Below are positions 28,235 to 37,071 of a stretch of DNA of 64,000 nt, piece by piece (position 1 is the stretch's first letter; every line of letters starts with the position of its first letter). Position numbers and translations under genes: made by a program. Source of the stretch: Sulfitobacter guttiformis. GTDB taxonomy: Bacteria > Pseudomonadota > Alphaproteobacteria > Rhodobacterales > Rhodobacteraceae. The stretch lies in the NCBI RefSeq assembly GCF_003610455.1, contig NZ_RAQK01000001.1, positions 248,001 through 312,000 of the forward strand. Reading direction: 5' to 3'. The notes under the pieces are model-generated. The model saw nothing but the letters and a program-made list of their open reading frames with translations, searched no databases and was not told the origin of the DNA.

Positions 28235-29785
28235 ATGACATATAAAACCGCCGCGGCAGATATCGCTCTGCGCGACCAATCCATTACAGAACGCGTCTTT
28301 GAAAGCCTGGAGGCACGGCCCGACGAGGTAGTACTCACAGACGGCACAAACGGCAGTGCGATGACGGCTGCCGAGTTCATGGCGCAGGTCAAACAGCTAG
28401 CTGGCGGGCTTACCGCACGCGGCATGGGCGCGGGCAAGGTCGTTGCCCTGATGTCTCCCAACATACCACATTACTGTGTTGTCTTTCATGCGGTCGCATG
28501 GGCCGGTGGCACAATCACTACGATCAACCCGACCTATACTGCATCGGAGGTCGCCCACCAGTTGCGCGACAGCGCCGCCGACATCCTCATCACCATCCCG
28601 ATGTTCCTAGAGACCGCGCAAGCGGGCGCCAAGGATGCCGCCGGTCAAACGGTTGTGGTCGTGGGCGATGCTCCCGAGGGGATCGAGCCACTGTCGGCCT
28701 ATTATGGCGCCCCGATCGAGGCACAGGTACCTGTCGATCTGGATGCGCATTCTGTTGTGCTACCCTATTCGTCGGGCACGACCGGCCTGCCAAAAGGTGT
28801 GCGACTGAGCCACCGGAATCTGGTAGTCAACGTCGACCAGATCATCGAGAATGCCGATTTCCAGAAAGGCGAAGTAGCCGCAGCGTTTCTACCATTCTTC
28901 CACATCTACGGCATGAACGTACTGATGAACGTGCATCTTGCGGGCGGTGGCGCGCTGGTCACCATGCCGCGTTTTGACCTTGAGTTGTTTCTGCAGATTT
29001 CACAGGATTACAAAGCGCGCCGCATGTGGATCGTCCCCCCCGTTGCACTGGCGCTGGCCAAACATCCCATCGTCGATAATTACGACCTTTCGAACCTTGA
29101 ACAGATCTTCTCCGGCGCCGCCCCCTTGGGCGGCGAGGTGTCCGATGCTGTCGGCAAACGCTTGAATTGTATGGCGGTGCAAGGGTACGGCATGACCGAA
29201 CTCAGCCCAGTTTCCCACACGACCCCCCTTGAGAAACCCAAATCCGGTTCTTCCGGCGTGGCTCTGCCCAACACCCTATGCCGCATCGTGGATCCCACCA
29301 GCGGCGAGGACCTGCCAGCAGGCAAAGAGGGCGAGTTGTGGATCAAAGGCCCACAGGTGATGAAAGGCTACCTCAATAACGAGAAAGCCACCAAAGAGAC
29401 GCTGACCGAGGATGGGTGGCTCAAAACCGGTGACATCGCCTATATCGACGAAGAGGGCTACATGTTCATCATGGACCGCCTGAAAGAATTGATCAAATTC
29501 AAAGGTTTTCAGGTCGCACCTGCGGAACTGGAGGCCAATCTGGTCACGCACCCCTCTATCACAGATGCCGCAGTGATCGGCATTCCCGACGACGAAGCAG
29601 GCGAACTGCCGATTGCATTTGTTGTGACAAACGATGCAGATCTGACCCTAGAGGCGATCCAGACCCATATGGCCAAGACACTGTCGAAGTACAAACTGGT
29701 ACAAAAAGTCATGTTTGTTGAAGAAATTCCGAAATCCGCTTCCGGCAAAATCCTGCGCCGGGTGCTCAAGGCGCAAATCAGCTAA
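28235..29785 (+). CDS. AMP-binding acyl/aryl-CoA ligase (4-coumarate-CoA ligase-like)
   Basis: The ATG at 28235 follows AGGGAGAG, giving 516 residues. The P-loop-like motif YSSGTTGLPKGVRLS is near residue 175, the GYGMTELSP motif near 318, the hinge segment GDIAYIDEEGYMFIMDR near 400, and the catalytic Lys in KSASGKILRRVLK near the C-terminus. These enzymes adenylate a carboxylic acid and transfer it to CoA. The overall pattern resembles 4CL or long-chain ligases; the acid used cannot be told. The longer frame from 27926 is a shadow of the upstream gene. Confidence 0.93.
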   Translation: MTYKTAAADIALRDQSITERVFESLEARPDEVVLTDGTNGSAMTAAEFMAQVKQLAGGLTARGMGAGKVVALMSPNIPHYCVVFHAVAWAGGTITTINPTYTASEVAHQLRDSAADILITIPMFLETAQAGAKDAAGQTVVVVGDAPEGIEPLSAYYGAPIEAQVPVDLDAHSVVLPYSSGTTGLPKGVRLSHRNLVVNVDQIIENADFQKGEVAAAFLPFFHIYGMNVLMNVHLAGGGALVTMPRFDLELFLQISQDYKARRMWIVPPVALALAKHPIVDNYDLSNLEQIFSGAAPLGGEVSDAVGKRLNCMAVQGYGMTELSPVSHTTPLEKPKSGSSGVALPNTLCRIVDPTSGEDLPAGKEGELWIKGPQVMKGYLNNEKATKETLTEDGWLKTGDIAYIDEEGYMFIMDRLKELIKFKGFQVAPAELEANLVTHPSITDAAVIGIPDDEAGELPIAFVVTNDADLTLEAIQTHMAKTLSKYKLVQKVMFVEEIPKSASGKILRRVLKAQIS

Positions 29786-29808
29786 CTCTTTCTATCGGCT
29801 GACGCTAA

Positions 29809-29839
29809 ATTGCTCCACCTTTCGCAGAGGTGGAGCAAT
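29809..29839. terminator. Bidirectional hairpin between convergent ligase and TetR genes
   Basis: Perfect 12-base arms ATTGCTCCACCT (29809-29820) and AGGTGGAGCAAT (29828-29839) with a 7-base loop, 23 bases after the ligase stop. No T tract follows on either strand, so termination may be weak. Confidence 0.55.
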
Positions 29840-29948
29840 AACCCTTAAACCAGTAAGATATCATGCAGATGCGCAGAGCATTTAATGGCCCGGCTATCAG
29901 CCCCCATTAATACTGATAAGTATTCGCATGAATTAAAAACACATTGCC

Positions 29949-30623
29949 CTAGAACATGCTGAACTGCCGGTCATCCCCTTTGCTCTCGGGCTCGGCTTGC
30001 TTCTTTTTAGCCGCGCGCTGGGCTGTAAGGCTCGAACCGAGCTCTTCAACCTCAAGGGCCATATCCTCGGCCAGTTCTTTAAAATCGGCACTATCCAGCC
30101 CTTGATCCAATGCCAGCCGAAGCGCTGTCACATTGGCCTGATACCGGCGCGCCAGCCGCGCTGGATCAGCCGCCGAGCCCAACTCACCCGCCGATTGTGC
30201 GGCTTTGAAAACCGCCTCGAATTCGGCCTGCATCTCGCCCATATACTCTTGCGTGATCCCCGCGATGGCGGGGTCCGTCGTGCGGGTATCCACCAGCGTT
30301 TTTGTCAGCATGCAAGCGCGCCGTGCGGCATCTCCCGCACCGAGCAGCGCGAATTTACGCAAATGTGCAGCCAACCCCGCCAAGGGCGATGGAGCTTGCG
30401 CCATCTGCGCCCGAAACCCCTTTCGCGAGCCCTCGAAATACTTCGCCAAGGCCAGCAAAAACAGATTTTCCTTACTGATGAAGGCCGCATAAATGCTACC
30501 CGGCTTCATGCCCAGCACCCCCTCCAGATCCTTGAGCGAGGTCGCATGAAACCCTTTCTCCCAAAACACGGCCATCGCAGCATCAAGCGCCTTGTCGCGG
30601 TCATAGGGAGCAGCGCGTGCCAT
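29949..30623 (-). CDS. TetR/AcrR family transcriptional regulator
   Basis: 224 residues. The N-terminal helix-turn-helix region is clear: DKALDAAMAVFWEKGFHATSLKDLEGVLGMKPGSIYAAF at about 8-46. The ligand-binding C-terminal part contains LLGAGDAARRACMLTKTLVDT. The start is two bases after the DsbA-like gene's stop, so the two are cotranscribed. A likely target is the double palindrome at 32033-32073 ahead of the neighbouring carboxymuconolactone decarboxylase-like gene; this is inference from proximity. Confidence 0.92.
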   Translation of the reverse strand: MARAAPYDRDKALDAAMAVFWEKGFHATSLKDLEGVLGMKPGSIYAAFISKENLFLLALAKYFEGSRKGFRAQMAQAPSPLAGLAAHLRKFALLGAGDAARRACMLTKTLVDTRTTDPAIAGITQEYMGEMQAEFEAVFKAAQSAGELGSAADPARLARRYQANVTALRLALDQGLDSADFKELAEDMALEVEELGSSLTAQRAAKKKQAEPESKGDDRQFSMF

Positions 30624-30625
30624 AG

Positions 30626-31270
30626 TCAGCCCGCCCCTTGTGCCAGCTGTTCCAGAATATTGGTGAAGTTCTCGGTGCCTTGGGCACCTGTCACCAGATG
30701 CTGACGGTCAAACACCACTGCCGGCACACCGCGGATGCCCTGCGAGGTCCAGAACTGCTCAAGCTCGCGCACCTGCGGGGCAAAGCGTTGATCGGCCAGA
30801 ACAGCAGCAGCCTCGGCGCGGTCCAGCCCCGTCTCGCTCGCGATATCGGCCAGCACTTCTACGTCCGACAAATCCCGCCTATGGGTGAAATGTGCCGTAA
30901 ACAGCGCCATCTTCAACTCATGCTTGCACCCCTGTTCGCCCGCCCAGTGCAACAACTGATGGGTGTTAAACGTGTTATGCATACGCATATCCGGCGTGAA
31001 CTGGAAATCAAATCCCAGCGATGTGCCCAAATCGGTCATCTGGGTACGACTCTGCTCAGACTGCTCGGGCGTGGAGCCATATTTCTCTATGATATGCTCA
31101 CGCATATTCTGCCCTTCGGCTGGCATCTGCGGGTTTAGCTCGAAGGGATGCCAATGCACCTCATGGGCCACATCAGTAGCCTCCAAAGCCACCGACAGCT
31201 GCCGATAGCCGATAATGCACCACGGACACATCACATCCGAAATAATATCAATGCGCAGGGGGGTCGTCAT
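30626..31270 (-). CDS. DsbA-family thiol oxidoreductase (FrnE-like)
   Basis: The ATG at 31270 (GAGGA upstream) gives 214 residues starting MTTPLRIDIISDVMCPWC. The active-site CPWC is at residues 15-18 and the C-terminal FrnE pattern GIRGVPAVVFDRQHLVTGAQ is present. There is no signal peptide, so the protein is cytoplasmic, as for FrnE/2-hydroxychromene-2-carboxylate isomerase-like members. FrnE of Deinococcus is a redox-stress disulfide isomerase. The gene precedes the TetR gene by two bases and is downstream of a CxxC AhpD-like gene. Confidence 0.9.
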   Translation of the reverse strand: MTTPLRIDIISDVMCPWCIIGYRQLSVALEATDVAHEVHWHPFELNPQMPAEGQNMREHIIEKYGSTPEQSEQSRTQMTDLGTSLGFDFQFTPDMRMHNTFNTHQLLHWAGEQGCKHELKMALFTAHFTHRRDLSDVEVLADIASETGLDRAEAAAVLADQRFAPQVRELEQFWTSQGIRGVPAVVFDRQHLVTGAQGTENFTNILEQLAQGAG

Positions 31271-31360
31271 GGGATCGTCCTCTTCATTATCACGGCCGGT
31301 GGTCGGCAATATATCACGCAAGGTGCCGCACGACCACTGCGCGGGGGTAATTTGAACCTA

Positions 31361-31399
31361 AAAACAATGGATCGGGGCAGTGAAACCTTGCCCCGATCC
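31361..31399 (-). terminator. Terminator of the carboxymuconolactone decarboxylase-like gene
   Basis: Perfect 11-base arms GGATCGGGGCA (31369-31379) and TGCCCCGATCC (31389-31399); on the minus strand ATTGTTTT follows. Lies 20 bases beyond the stop at 31419 and ahead of the DsbA-like gene, so readthrough into that pair would be partial. Confidence 0.8.
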
Positions 31400-31418
31400 G
31401 TCGATCATACCGAAGCGC

Positions 31419-31985
31419 TTATTTCGCAGCCTGACCTTTACGCTCCCATGCGAACTTCTCAAAAACCTGATCCACGGGCGTTTTCGCAAAATGGTTTGTG
31501 TAGTTCGACATCAGCTTTTGGGCTGCACCAAGGATCACCTCGAGGATATTCGTGCTGGTGAAGCCTGCGTCTAGAAACGCCTGCGTATCCGCCTCGTCAA
31601 CAAATCCCCGGTTCTGGATGACCAGAAGGGTGAAGGTACGCAGTGCCTCCAACTTGGGCGTGGGCAGCGCGGTCTCGTTGCGCAGCGCCTCGGTGATCGC
31701 GTCATCAACCTTCATCATCTTGGCGATACCGGTATGGGCGGGCACGCAGTAATGGCAGTTCTGCTCGACGTTGATAGTCTGCCAGACGACCGTTTTTTCC
31801 TCATCACTCAGGCTGGTGGCCATGAACTGCTGGTGGGCAAAGTTGTAGGCCGCCAAAAGCGGTGGCGCATCTGCCATTATCGCGTGCAGACCCGGAATGC
31901 GGCCATTGTTCTTGAATGACGTCTCCAGCAAAGGCTTGGAGGCTTCGGGCGCACTTTCGATGGAGTGTTTGGTGAAATTAGTCAT
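31419..31985 (-). CDS. Carboxymuconolactone decarboxylase/AhpD-like protein
   Basis: 188 residues with the AhpD-type redox motif NCHYCVPAHT (C-x2-C-x3-H) near residue 76. The rest is helical, as in the CMD fold. CxxC members are typically peroxidase-like or alkylhydroperoxidase partners acting on thiols, not decarboxylases. A 16-base palindrome occurs twice upstream (32033-32073), 48-88 bases from the ATG, pointing to tight repression. The neighbouring DsbA-like protein and TetR regulator suggest one redox-responsive unit. Confidence 0.9.
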   Translation of the reverse strand: MTNFTKHSIESAPEASKPLLETSFKNNGRIPGLHAIMADAPPLLAAYNFAHQQFMATSLSDEEKTVVWQTINVEQNCHYCVPAHTGIAKMMKVDDAITEALRNETALPTPKLEALRTFTLLVIQNRGFVDEADTQAFLDAGFTSTNILEVILGAAQKLMSNYTNHFAKTPVDQVFEKFAWERKGQAAK

Positions 31986-32032
31986 GATTTATCCTTCTCA
32001 TTTCTTAATCTGTACCGGACAGATAATCAGAC

Positions 32033-32073
32033 TTGAGTGATTGCTCAATGGGAAAATTTGAGCAATCACTCAA
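32033..32073. promoter_or_regulatory. Two inverted copies of a 16-bp operator-like sequence
   Basis: TTGAGTGATTGCTCAA (32033-32048) and its exact reverse complement TTGAGCAATCACTCAA (32058-32073) are separated by nine bases. Each copy is also itself a near-palindrome (TTGAG-N6-CTCAA), the form of a TetR-family operator. They lie 48-88 bases upstream of the CMD-like ATG, and the second copy covers the stop codon of the amine oxidase gene at 32070-32072. A TetR gene lies 1.4 kb away on the same strand. Confidence 0.7.
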
Positions 32074-33119
32074 TCGTGAGGAAGCACAGACAGCACCGCC
32101 TCCGCCGCCTCCAGCGCACCCTCGGCATAGCCGCCAAATTGGGGCGCAACTTCGGTGCCCGCAAAATGAAGGTTTCCCTCCCACAGGCCCCGCATCGTGG
32201 CAGGCAAAGTATAGACTGGATGGGCAAAGAGTGGTGCAAGATCACTATCGGTCGCTGTAAACGGATCGGCCGCCCAATCCTTTACAATTAACTGTGCAGG
32301 CTGTGCGGCACTTGGCCCGAACAACCGCCCTAGCTGTGCGCATATGTGACTGCGTAGCACATCCAAATTGCGACGCCCCTCCGGCGGCACACCCACAAAC
32401 CCGAACAAGGCATAGGGTCCACCGCTCTCCGGCGAGGCATCGTGGATTTCGACCATCGGACCACGCCTGCTGGTCGCATCCCCCGACTGCCCCGCTTCGC
32501 GCCAGAAGGCACGCTCATATATTGCAACCGCCTTGGCCTGCCCTGCCATCCACGTGGGGACGGCCTCCATCGCCTGAGTTGTCGCGTCAGGCAGCGCTGG
32601 AGAGAAACGGATGCGCGTCGCAATACGCGGCGGCAGTGCCAGAACCACCCGCTGCGCCTCTATTGTGCTGCCGTCTGACAATCGGGCAGTGATGCCCTCT
32701 GCGCCCCGCTCCAGTGCGACAACAGCCGCCCCCGCCCGCTTGCGTGCCGCAGGGAGTGCTTCCGCAAGCTGCTCTGTTAGCGCGCCAAGCCCGCCATTGA
32801 TCCGAAGCGATCCTTCCATCGAAGAGAACCCACGCCCGCGCTGCACCTGCCCTTGCGCGTCCTCGAAGGTCAGCGCTCCACTGGCATATTGCCCGAACAC
32901 CTCAAGGCCGAGCCGCGCAACCAGCGCAGCGATACGCGGCTGCCCCTCCCAGAACCACGCAGGCCCCAGATCAAAATAGCCGTCTCCGACAAGCGCAGTT
33001 TTGATCCGCCCGCCAAACCGCGCACGGGCCTCGACGAGCAGATATTCCTGCCCCGCAGCCTCCATCGCCTCCGCCAGCGCCAGCCCGGACAGACCGCCAC
33101 CGACGATAAGCGTGTTCAT
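32070..33119 (-). CDS. Flavin-containing amine oxidase family protein
   Basis: The ATG at 33119 overlaps the upstream cupin stop (ATGA) and gives 349 residues. The N-terminal FAD motif [18 protein letters not shown] is followed by the GG motif RARFGGRI; near the C-terminus [21 protein letters not shown] is the second FAD-contacting region of the monoamine oxidase fold. It is about 100 residues shorter than typical MAO. Flavin amine oxidases deaminate amines; a member also belongs to the RpoE/ChrR singlet-oxygen regulon in Rhodobacter, which may matter given the ChrR-like cupin beside it. Confidence 0.88.
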   Translation of the reverse strand: MNTLIVGGGLSGLALAEAMEAAGQEYLLVEARARFGGRIKTALVGDGYFDLGPAWFWEGQPRIAALVARLGLEVFGQYASGALTFEDAQGQVQRGRGFSSMEGSLRINGGLGALTEQLAEALPAARKRAGAAVVALERGAEGITARLSDGSTIEAQRVVLALPPRIATRIRFSPALPDATTQAMEAVPTWMAGQAKAVAIYERAFWREAGQSGDATSRRGPMVEIHDASPESGGPYALFGFVGVPPEGRRNLDVLRSHICAQLGRLFGPSAAQPAQLIVKDWAADPFTATDSDLAPLFAHPVYTLPATMRGLWEGNLHFAGTEVAPQFGGYAEGALEAAEAVLSVLPHD

Positions 33120-33781
33120 GCAGGTGCTCGGGCGTGGACAAGATGGCCCGCCTTCATCCACAGTTTTGCACCCTCTGGCCCCGCCACAACATCCAGCGCA
33201 TGCCCAGAAGGAAGCCGCAGCCATGCGCCTTTTTGCAGTGTCTCACCTTCGCGGTTGAGTACGCCCTCAAGCACCAGCATCTCAACTCCGCCCTTAGCGG
33301 CATCGTGGAAAGCCGCTCCCGCATCAAGCTGCGCATAGGTCACAACTTCGCGCCTATCACGGTGCAGCACGGCTTGGGCCACGCCCGCCTCAACCGGCCC
33401 CACTGCATCGGCCATCACGGTGCTGAACTGCGTGCGGTCGGCCAAATCAAACTGCCAAAGCTTCACAAAAATCGTGCACCCCTGATCGGACCGTGGCGTA
33501 TGTGCCGTCGTCGGCGGATTGCGCACGTAGGTACCTGCCGGATAATCGCCGTGCTCGTCCTGAAAAACGCCTTCCAGAACGATAAATTCCTCACCACCCG
33601 AATGCGTATGCTCAGAAAACCGGCTGCCAGGCGCATAGCGCACGATGGTCGTGGCCCGCGCTATTTCCTTACCAATCCGGTCCAGCATCCGCCGATCGAC
33701 CCCCGCCATCGGCGAAGCAACCCACTCGGTCCGCTCCGAATCCACCAGCACAGTCTCGTCAAAATTGGCATTGAGTTCCAT
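33116..33781 (-). CDS. ChrR-type double cupin protein without the zinc anti-sigma domain
   Basis: 221 residues. The first cupin contains [43 protein letters not shown], closely matching the C-terminal cupin of ChrR; a second, weaker cupin lies at about 150-215 ([17 protein letters not shown]). ChrR normally begins with a zinc anti-sigma domain (HxxxCxxC), which is absent, and there is no sigma factor gene nearby. The cupin part of ChrR senses singlet oxygen or related oxidants. The start follows AAGGTGAG. It is divergent from the demethylase gene and overlaps the amine oxidase gene. Confidence 0.85.
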   Translation of the reverse strand: MELNANFDETVLVDSERTEWVASPMAGVDRRMLDRIGKEIARATTIVRYAPGSRFSEHTHSGGEEFIVLEGVFQDEHGDYPAGTYVRNPPTTAHTPRSDQGCTIFVKLWQFDLADRTQFSTVMADAVGPVEAGVAQAVLHRDRREVVTYAQLDAGAAFHDAAKGGVEMLVLEGVLNREGETLQKGAWLRLPSGHALDVVAGPEGAKLWMKAGHLVHARAPA

Positions 33782-33921
33782 AATCTCACCTTATCGCACT
33801 ATAAATTTCCTCCGTCCTACCATCAGCGATGCCGCTGCAAAATCCCCTTTTCCTTGACGCAAGGCACAATCGGGTGAACGGTGCAGCTACGGCGGAACTC
33901 CTCCAAGCGAAAGGACCGGCA

Positions 33922-35967
33922 TTGTCCAAAGATCCCCTGCTCCAGCCCTTCCAGCTCAAACATCTCACGCTTAAAAACCGGATAATGACCACCAGCCATG
34001 AGCCTGCATATCCGGTGGAGGGTATGCCAACGGACCGCTACCGCGCCTACCACGCGGAGCGGGCAAAGGCGGGCGTGGCGCTGGCGATGACCGCAGGCTC
34101 GGCCTCCGTGTCACGCGACAGCCCGCCGGTGTTCAACAACATCCTTGCCTACCGCGACGAGGTGGTCCCCCATATACGGAGCCTCACCGAGGCCTGCCAC
34201 GAACATGGTTGTGCCACCATGATCCAGCTCACGCATCTGGGCCGCCGCACAACATGGAACAAAGGGGACTGGCTGCCCTCCCTCTCGTCGTCGAAACACC
34301 GCGAGCCTGCGCACCGCGCGTTTCCCAAACTCATCGAGGATTGGGATATCGAAAGGATCATCAGCGACTTCGCAGATGCCGCCGAGCGCATGCAGGCGGG
34401 CGGAATGGACGGGATCGAGCTTCAGGTCTACGGCCACCTGCTCGATCAATTCTGGTCACCGCTGACCAACGATCTGACCGGACCTTACGGCGCTGACACG
34501 CTGGAAAACCGGATGCGCTTCCCGCTTGATGTACTGGCGGCTGTGCGCAAACGTGTCGGGCCAGATTTCATTATCGGTTTCCGCTATACCGCCGACGAGG
34601 CGCAGCGCGGTGGCATCAACGCGGCCGAAGGGCTGGAAATTTCAACAAAGCTCGCCGCAACCGGACAGCTTGATTTTTTGAACGTGATCCGTGGCCGCAT
34701 CCACACCGATCCGGCTATGACAGATCTGATCCCCGTGCAGGGCATGAAAAGCGCGCCCCATCTGGACTTCGCGGGCGAGGTCAAAAAGCTCACCGGTATG
34801 CCAACCTTTCATGCCTCCCGCATCCCCGATGTGGCCACCGCCCGCCACGCGATCGAGGCTGGACTTCTTGATATGGTGGGTATGACCCGTGCCCATATGG
34901 CCGATCCCCATATCGTGCGAAAAATCATCGAGGGGCGCGAGCATGACATTCGTCCCTGCGTCGGTGCGACCTACTGCCTTGACCGTATTTATCAGGCGGG
35001 TGATGCCCTGTGCATTCATAATGCCGCTACGGGTCGCGAGCTGACCATGCCGCACACCATCGCCCGCGCCACACAACCGCGCAAGGTGGTAATCATAGGG
35101 GCCGGTCCCGCAGGGCTGGAAGCCGCGCGCGTCGCGGCGGAACGCGGTCATGATGTCACTGTATTCGAGGCACAGCCCGATCCCGGCGGCCAGATCCGCC
35201 TCACCGCCCGGACCCCACGCCGCCGCGAGATGATCTCGATCATCGACTGGCGAATGTCGCAATGCGCGGCACGTGATGTGGTATTTCACTTTAACACTTG
35301 GGCGGAAGCCAAAGATATTACGGCCCTTGACCCCGATGTTGTCATCGTAGCCACCGGCGGTATTCCCAACACAGAGCTGTTCGAAACAAACACCGAGGCT
35401 GCGCATGTCATTACCACATGGGACATCATTGCAGGTGATATACAACCCGCCCAGAACATCCTGATCTACGACGAAAGCGGCGATCATCCCGCCCTGCAAG
35501 CTGCTGAAATCGCCGCTGGTGCCGGTGCAAAGGTCGAGGTGATGACCCCCGACCGCACATTTGCTCCTGACATTATGGCGATGAACCTCGTACCCTACAT
35601 GCGCGCGCTTCAGGACAAAGATGTGACCTTTACCGTCACCCGCCGCCTATTGGGCGTCGAGAAGGCCGGTAATAAGCTACGTGCCACCATCGGCACCGAC
35701 TATAGCGATCACACGTCCCAAAAGGATTATGATCAGGTTGTCGTAAACTACGGCACGCTCCCGCTCGACCAACTCTATTTCGATCTCAAACCCCACAGCA
35801 GTAATGCGGGCGCAGTAGATCATGAGGCCCTGATTACAGGCACGCCTCAAACCATCAACCGAAACTCCGCAGGCACGTTCCAGCTGTTTCGCATCGGGGA
35901 TGCCGTCTCGGCACGAAACACCCACGCGGCCATCTATGACGCGCTGCGCCTGATGAAGGACATCTGA
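33922..35967 (+). CDS. FMN/[Fe-S]/NAD(P) oxidoreductase, trimethylamine dehydrogenase / N-methylproline demethylase-like
   Basis: A two-part flavoenzyme. Residues 1-370 form an old-yellow-enzyme barrel (NRIMTTSHEPAYPVEG at the start, MIQLTHLGRR for flavin contacts); residues 385-680 carry a Rossmann domain (VVIIGAGPAGLEAARVAAERG near 392). The cluster region reads CVGATYC then a third Cys 12 residues on. Relatives such as TMADH, DgcA and Hpd demethylate amines. I chose TTG at 33922 (AAAGGA six bases upstream, matching the usual start LSKDPLLQPFQLKHL); the ATG at 33829 adds 31 non-family residues. The amidohydrolase gene follows after one base. Confidence 0.85.
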   Translation: MSKDPLLQPFQLKHLTLKNRIMTTSHEPAYPVEGMPTDRYRAYHAERAKAGVALAMTAGSASVSRDSPPVFNNILAYRDEVVPHIRSLTEACHEHGCATMIQLTHLGRRTTWNKGDWLPSLSSSKHREPAHRAFPKLIEDWDIERIISDFADAAERMQAGGMDGIELQVYGHLLDQFWSPLTNDLTGPYGADTLENRMRFPLDVLAAVRKRVGPDFIIGFRYTADEAQRGGINAAEGLEISTKLAATGQLDFLNVIRGRIHTDPAMTDLIPVQGMKSAPHLDFAGEVKKLTGMPTFHASRIPDVATARHAIEAGLLDMVGMTRAHMADPHIVRKIIEGREHDIRPCVGATYCLDRIYQAGDALCIHNAATGRELTMPHTIARATQPRKVVIIGAGPAGLEAARVAAERGHDVTVFEAQPDPGGQIRLTARTPRRREMISIIDWRMSQCAARDVVFHFNTWAEAKDITALDPDVVIVATGGIPNTELFETNTEAAHVITTWDIIAGDIQPAQNILIYDESGDHPALQAAEIAAGAGAKVEVMTPDRTFAPDIMAMNLVPYMRALQDKDVTFTVTRRLLGVEKAGNKLRATIGTDYSDHTSQKDYDQVVVNYGTLPLDQLYFDLKPHSSNAGAVDHEALITGTPQTINRNSAGTFQLFRIGDAVSARNTHAAIYDALRLMKDI

Positions 35968-35968
35968 T

Positions 35969-37000
35969 ATGCGTACATTCTACAGCGAAGACCACCGTCT
36001 GCATTTCCCGCAAGCAGAACTGTCGGGAGGCGAGTTCGTCACCCCCTTCGAGCGCCCCTCCCGCGTCGAATACGTCCTTAACCGCCTGCGCGAGCGTGGC
36101 CTGAGCGATATCATGGCGCCCAGGCCGGTAGATATGGCGCCCATCCGCACCTTGCTCGATCCGGGCTACCTGTGTTTTCTCGAGACTGCGTGGGAAGAGT
36201 GGAAGCGTGAGGGCATGGCGGGCGAGATTATTGCCGCCAATGTGCCTGCGCGCGGCATGCACCTTGACCGTATCCCAACAAATATTGACGGCAAGGTCGG
36301 TTACTATTGCCACGCCTCCGAGACAGCGATTACGTCAGGCACCTGGGCTGCCGCCTTGTCATCAGCCGCTTGCGCACAGTCCGCCCTTGGCCATGTCGCT
36401 GCAGGCGCAGACGCTGCATTTGCGCTGTGCCGTCCCCCAGGTCACCACGCCACGGCGGATCAATACGGCGGATACTGCTTTATCAACAACGCCGCTGTGG
36501 TAGCACAGATGTTCCGTGACAAGGGGGCGGCTCGGGTTGCTATCCTCGACATTGATTTCCATCACGGTAACGGCACCCAGAACCTGTTTTATGACCGCGA
36601 TGATGTGCTGTTCGCCTCGCTGCACGGTGCCCCCCAAGAGGCATATCCCTACTTCCTCGGTTATGCCGACGAAACAGGCATCGGCAAAGGCGATGGCTTG
36701 AACCTCAACTACCCCATGACAGCGGGCACAGGGTACGGTGCATGGGCCGCAGCGCTTGACGATGCCATCGGCAAAATCACCGCTTGGGGTGCCGACGCAC
36801 TGGTGATCTCGCTTGGTGTGGACGCCTATAAGGACGATCCCATCAGCTTTTTCAAACTCGACAGCGATGACTTCACCAACGCAGGCCGCCGAATTGGCCG
36901 CATGAAGCTGCCCACAGTGTTCTGCATGGAGGGCGGCTATGCCATTGAGGCCGTTGGCATCAACACCGTCAACGTCCTCGAAGGCTTCAAAGACATTTGA
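35969..37000 (+). CDS. Histone deacetylase-family acetylpolyamine amidohydrolase
   Basis: 343 residues, matching bacterial APAH length. The catalytic His pair is in RPPGHHA (159-160), the zinc ligands are in DIDFHHGNGT (Asp196, His198) and a third in SLGVDAYKDDP. APAH deacetylates acetylputrescine and similar compounds before polyamine oxidation. The gene starts one base after the demethylase stop, behind AAGGA in the preceding gene, so the two are co-translated. The neighbouring convergent operon encodes a polyamine-type transporter, which supports the polyamine assignment over protein deacetylation. Confidence 0.92.
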   Translation: MRTFYSEDHRLHFPQAELSGGEFVTPFERPSRVEYVLNRLRERGLSDIMAPRPVDMAPIRTLLDPGYLCFLETAWEEWKREGMAGEIIAANVPARGMHLDRIPTNIDGKVGYYCHASETAITSGTWAAALSSAACAQSALGHVAAGADAAFALCRPPGHHATADQYGGYCFINNAAVVAQMFRDKGAARVAILDIDFHHGNGTQNLFYDRDDVLFASLHGAPQEAYPYFLGYADETGIGKGDGLNLNYPMTAGTGYGAWAAALDDAIGKITAWGADALVISLGVDAYKDDPISFFKLDSDDFTNAGRRIGRMKLPTVFCMEGGYAIEAVGINTVNVLEGFKDI

Positions 37001-37013
37001 GGCCTCAGCCATT

Positions 37014-37047
37014 AAAAAAGGGCGGAGCCGCTTGCGCAACTCCGCCC
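37014..37047. terminator. Terminator between convergent APAH and binding-protein genes
   Basis: Arms GGGCGGAG (37020-37027) and CTCCGCCC (37040-37047); on the minus strand six T follow (37014-37019). Serves the potABCD-type operon and may also act on the plus strand. Confidence 0.85.
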
Positions 37048-37071
37048 TGAATAGACTTCAGCCCGTTCCGC

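Noticed and set aside
35969..37000. HDAC-fold gene as a sign of transfer from a eukaryote
   Set aside because: Bacterial acetylpolyamine amidohydrolases of this length and motif set are common, and the gene is embedded in an ordinary bacterial operon.
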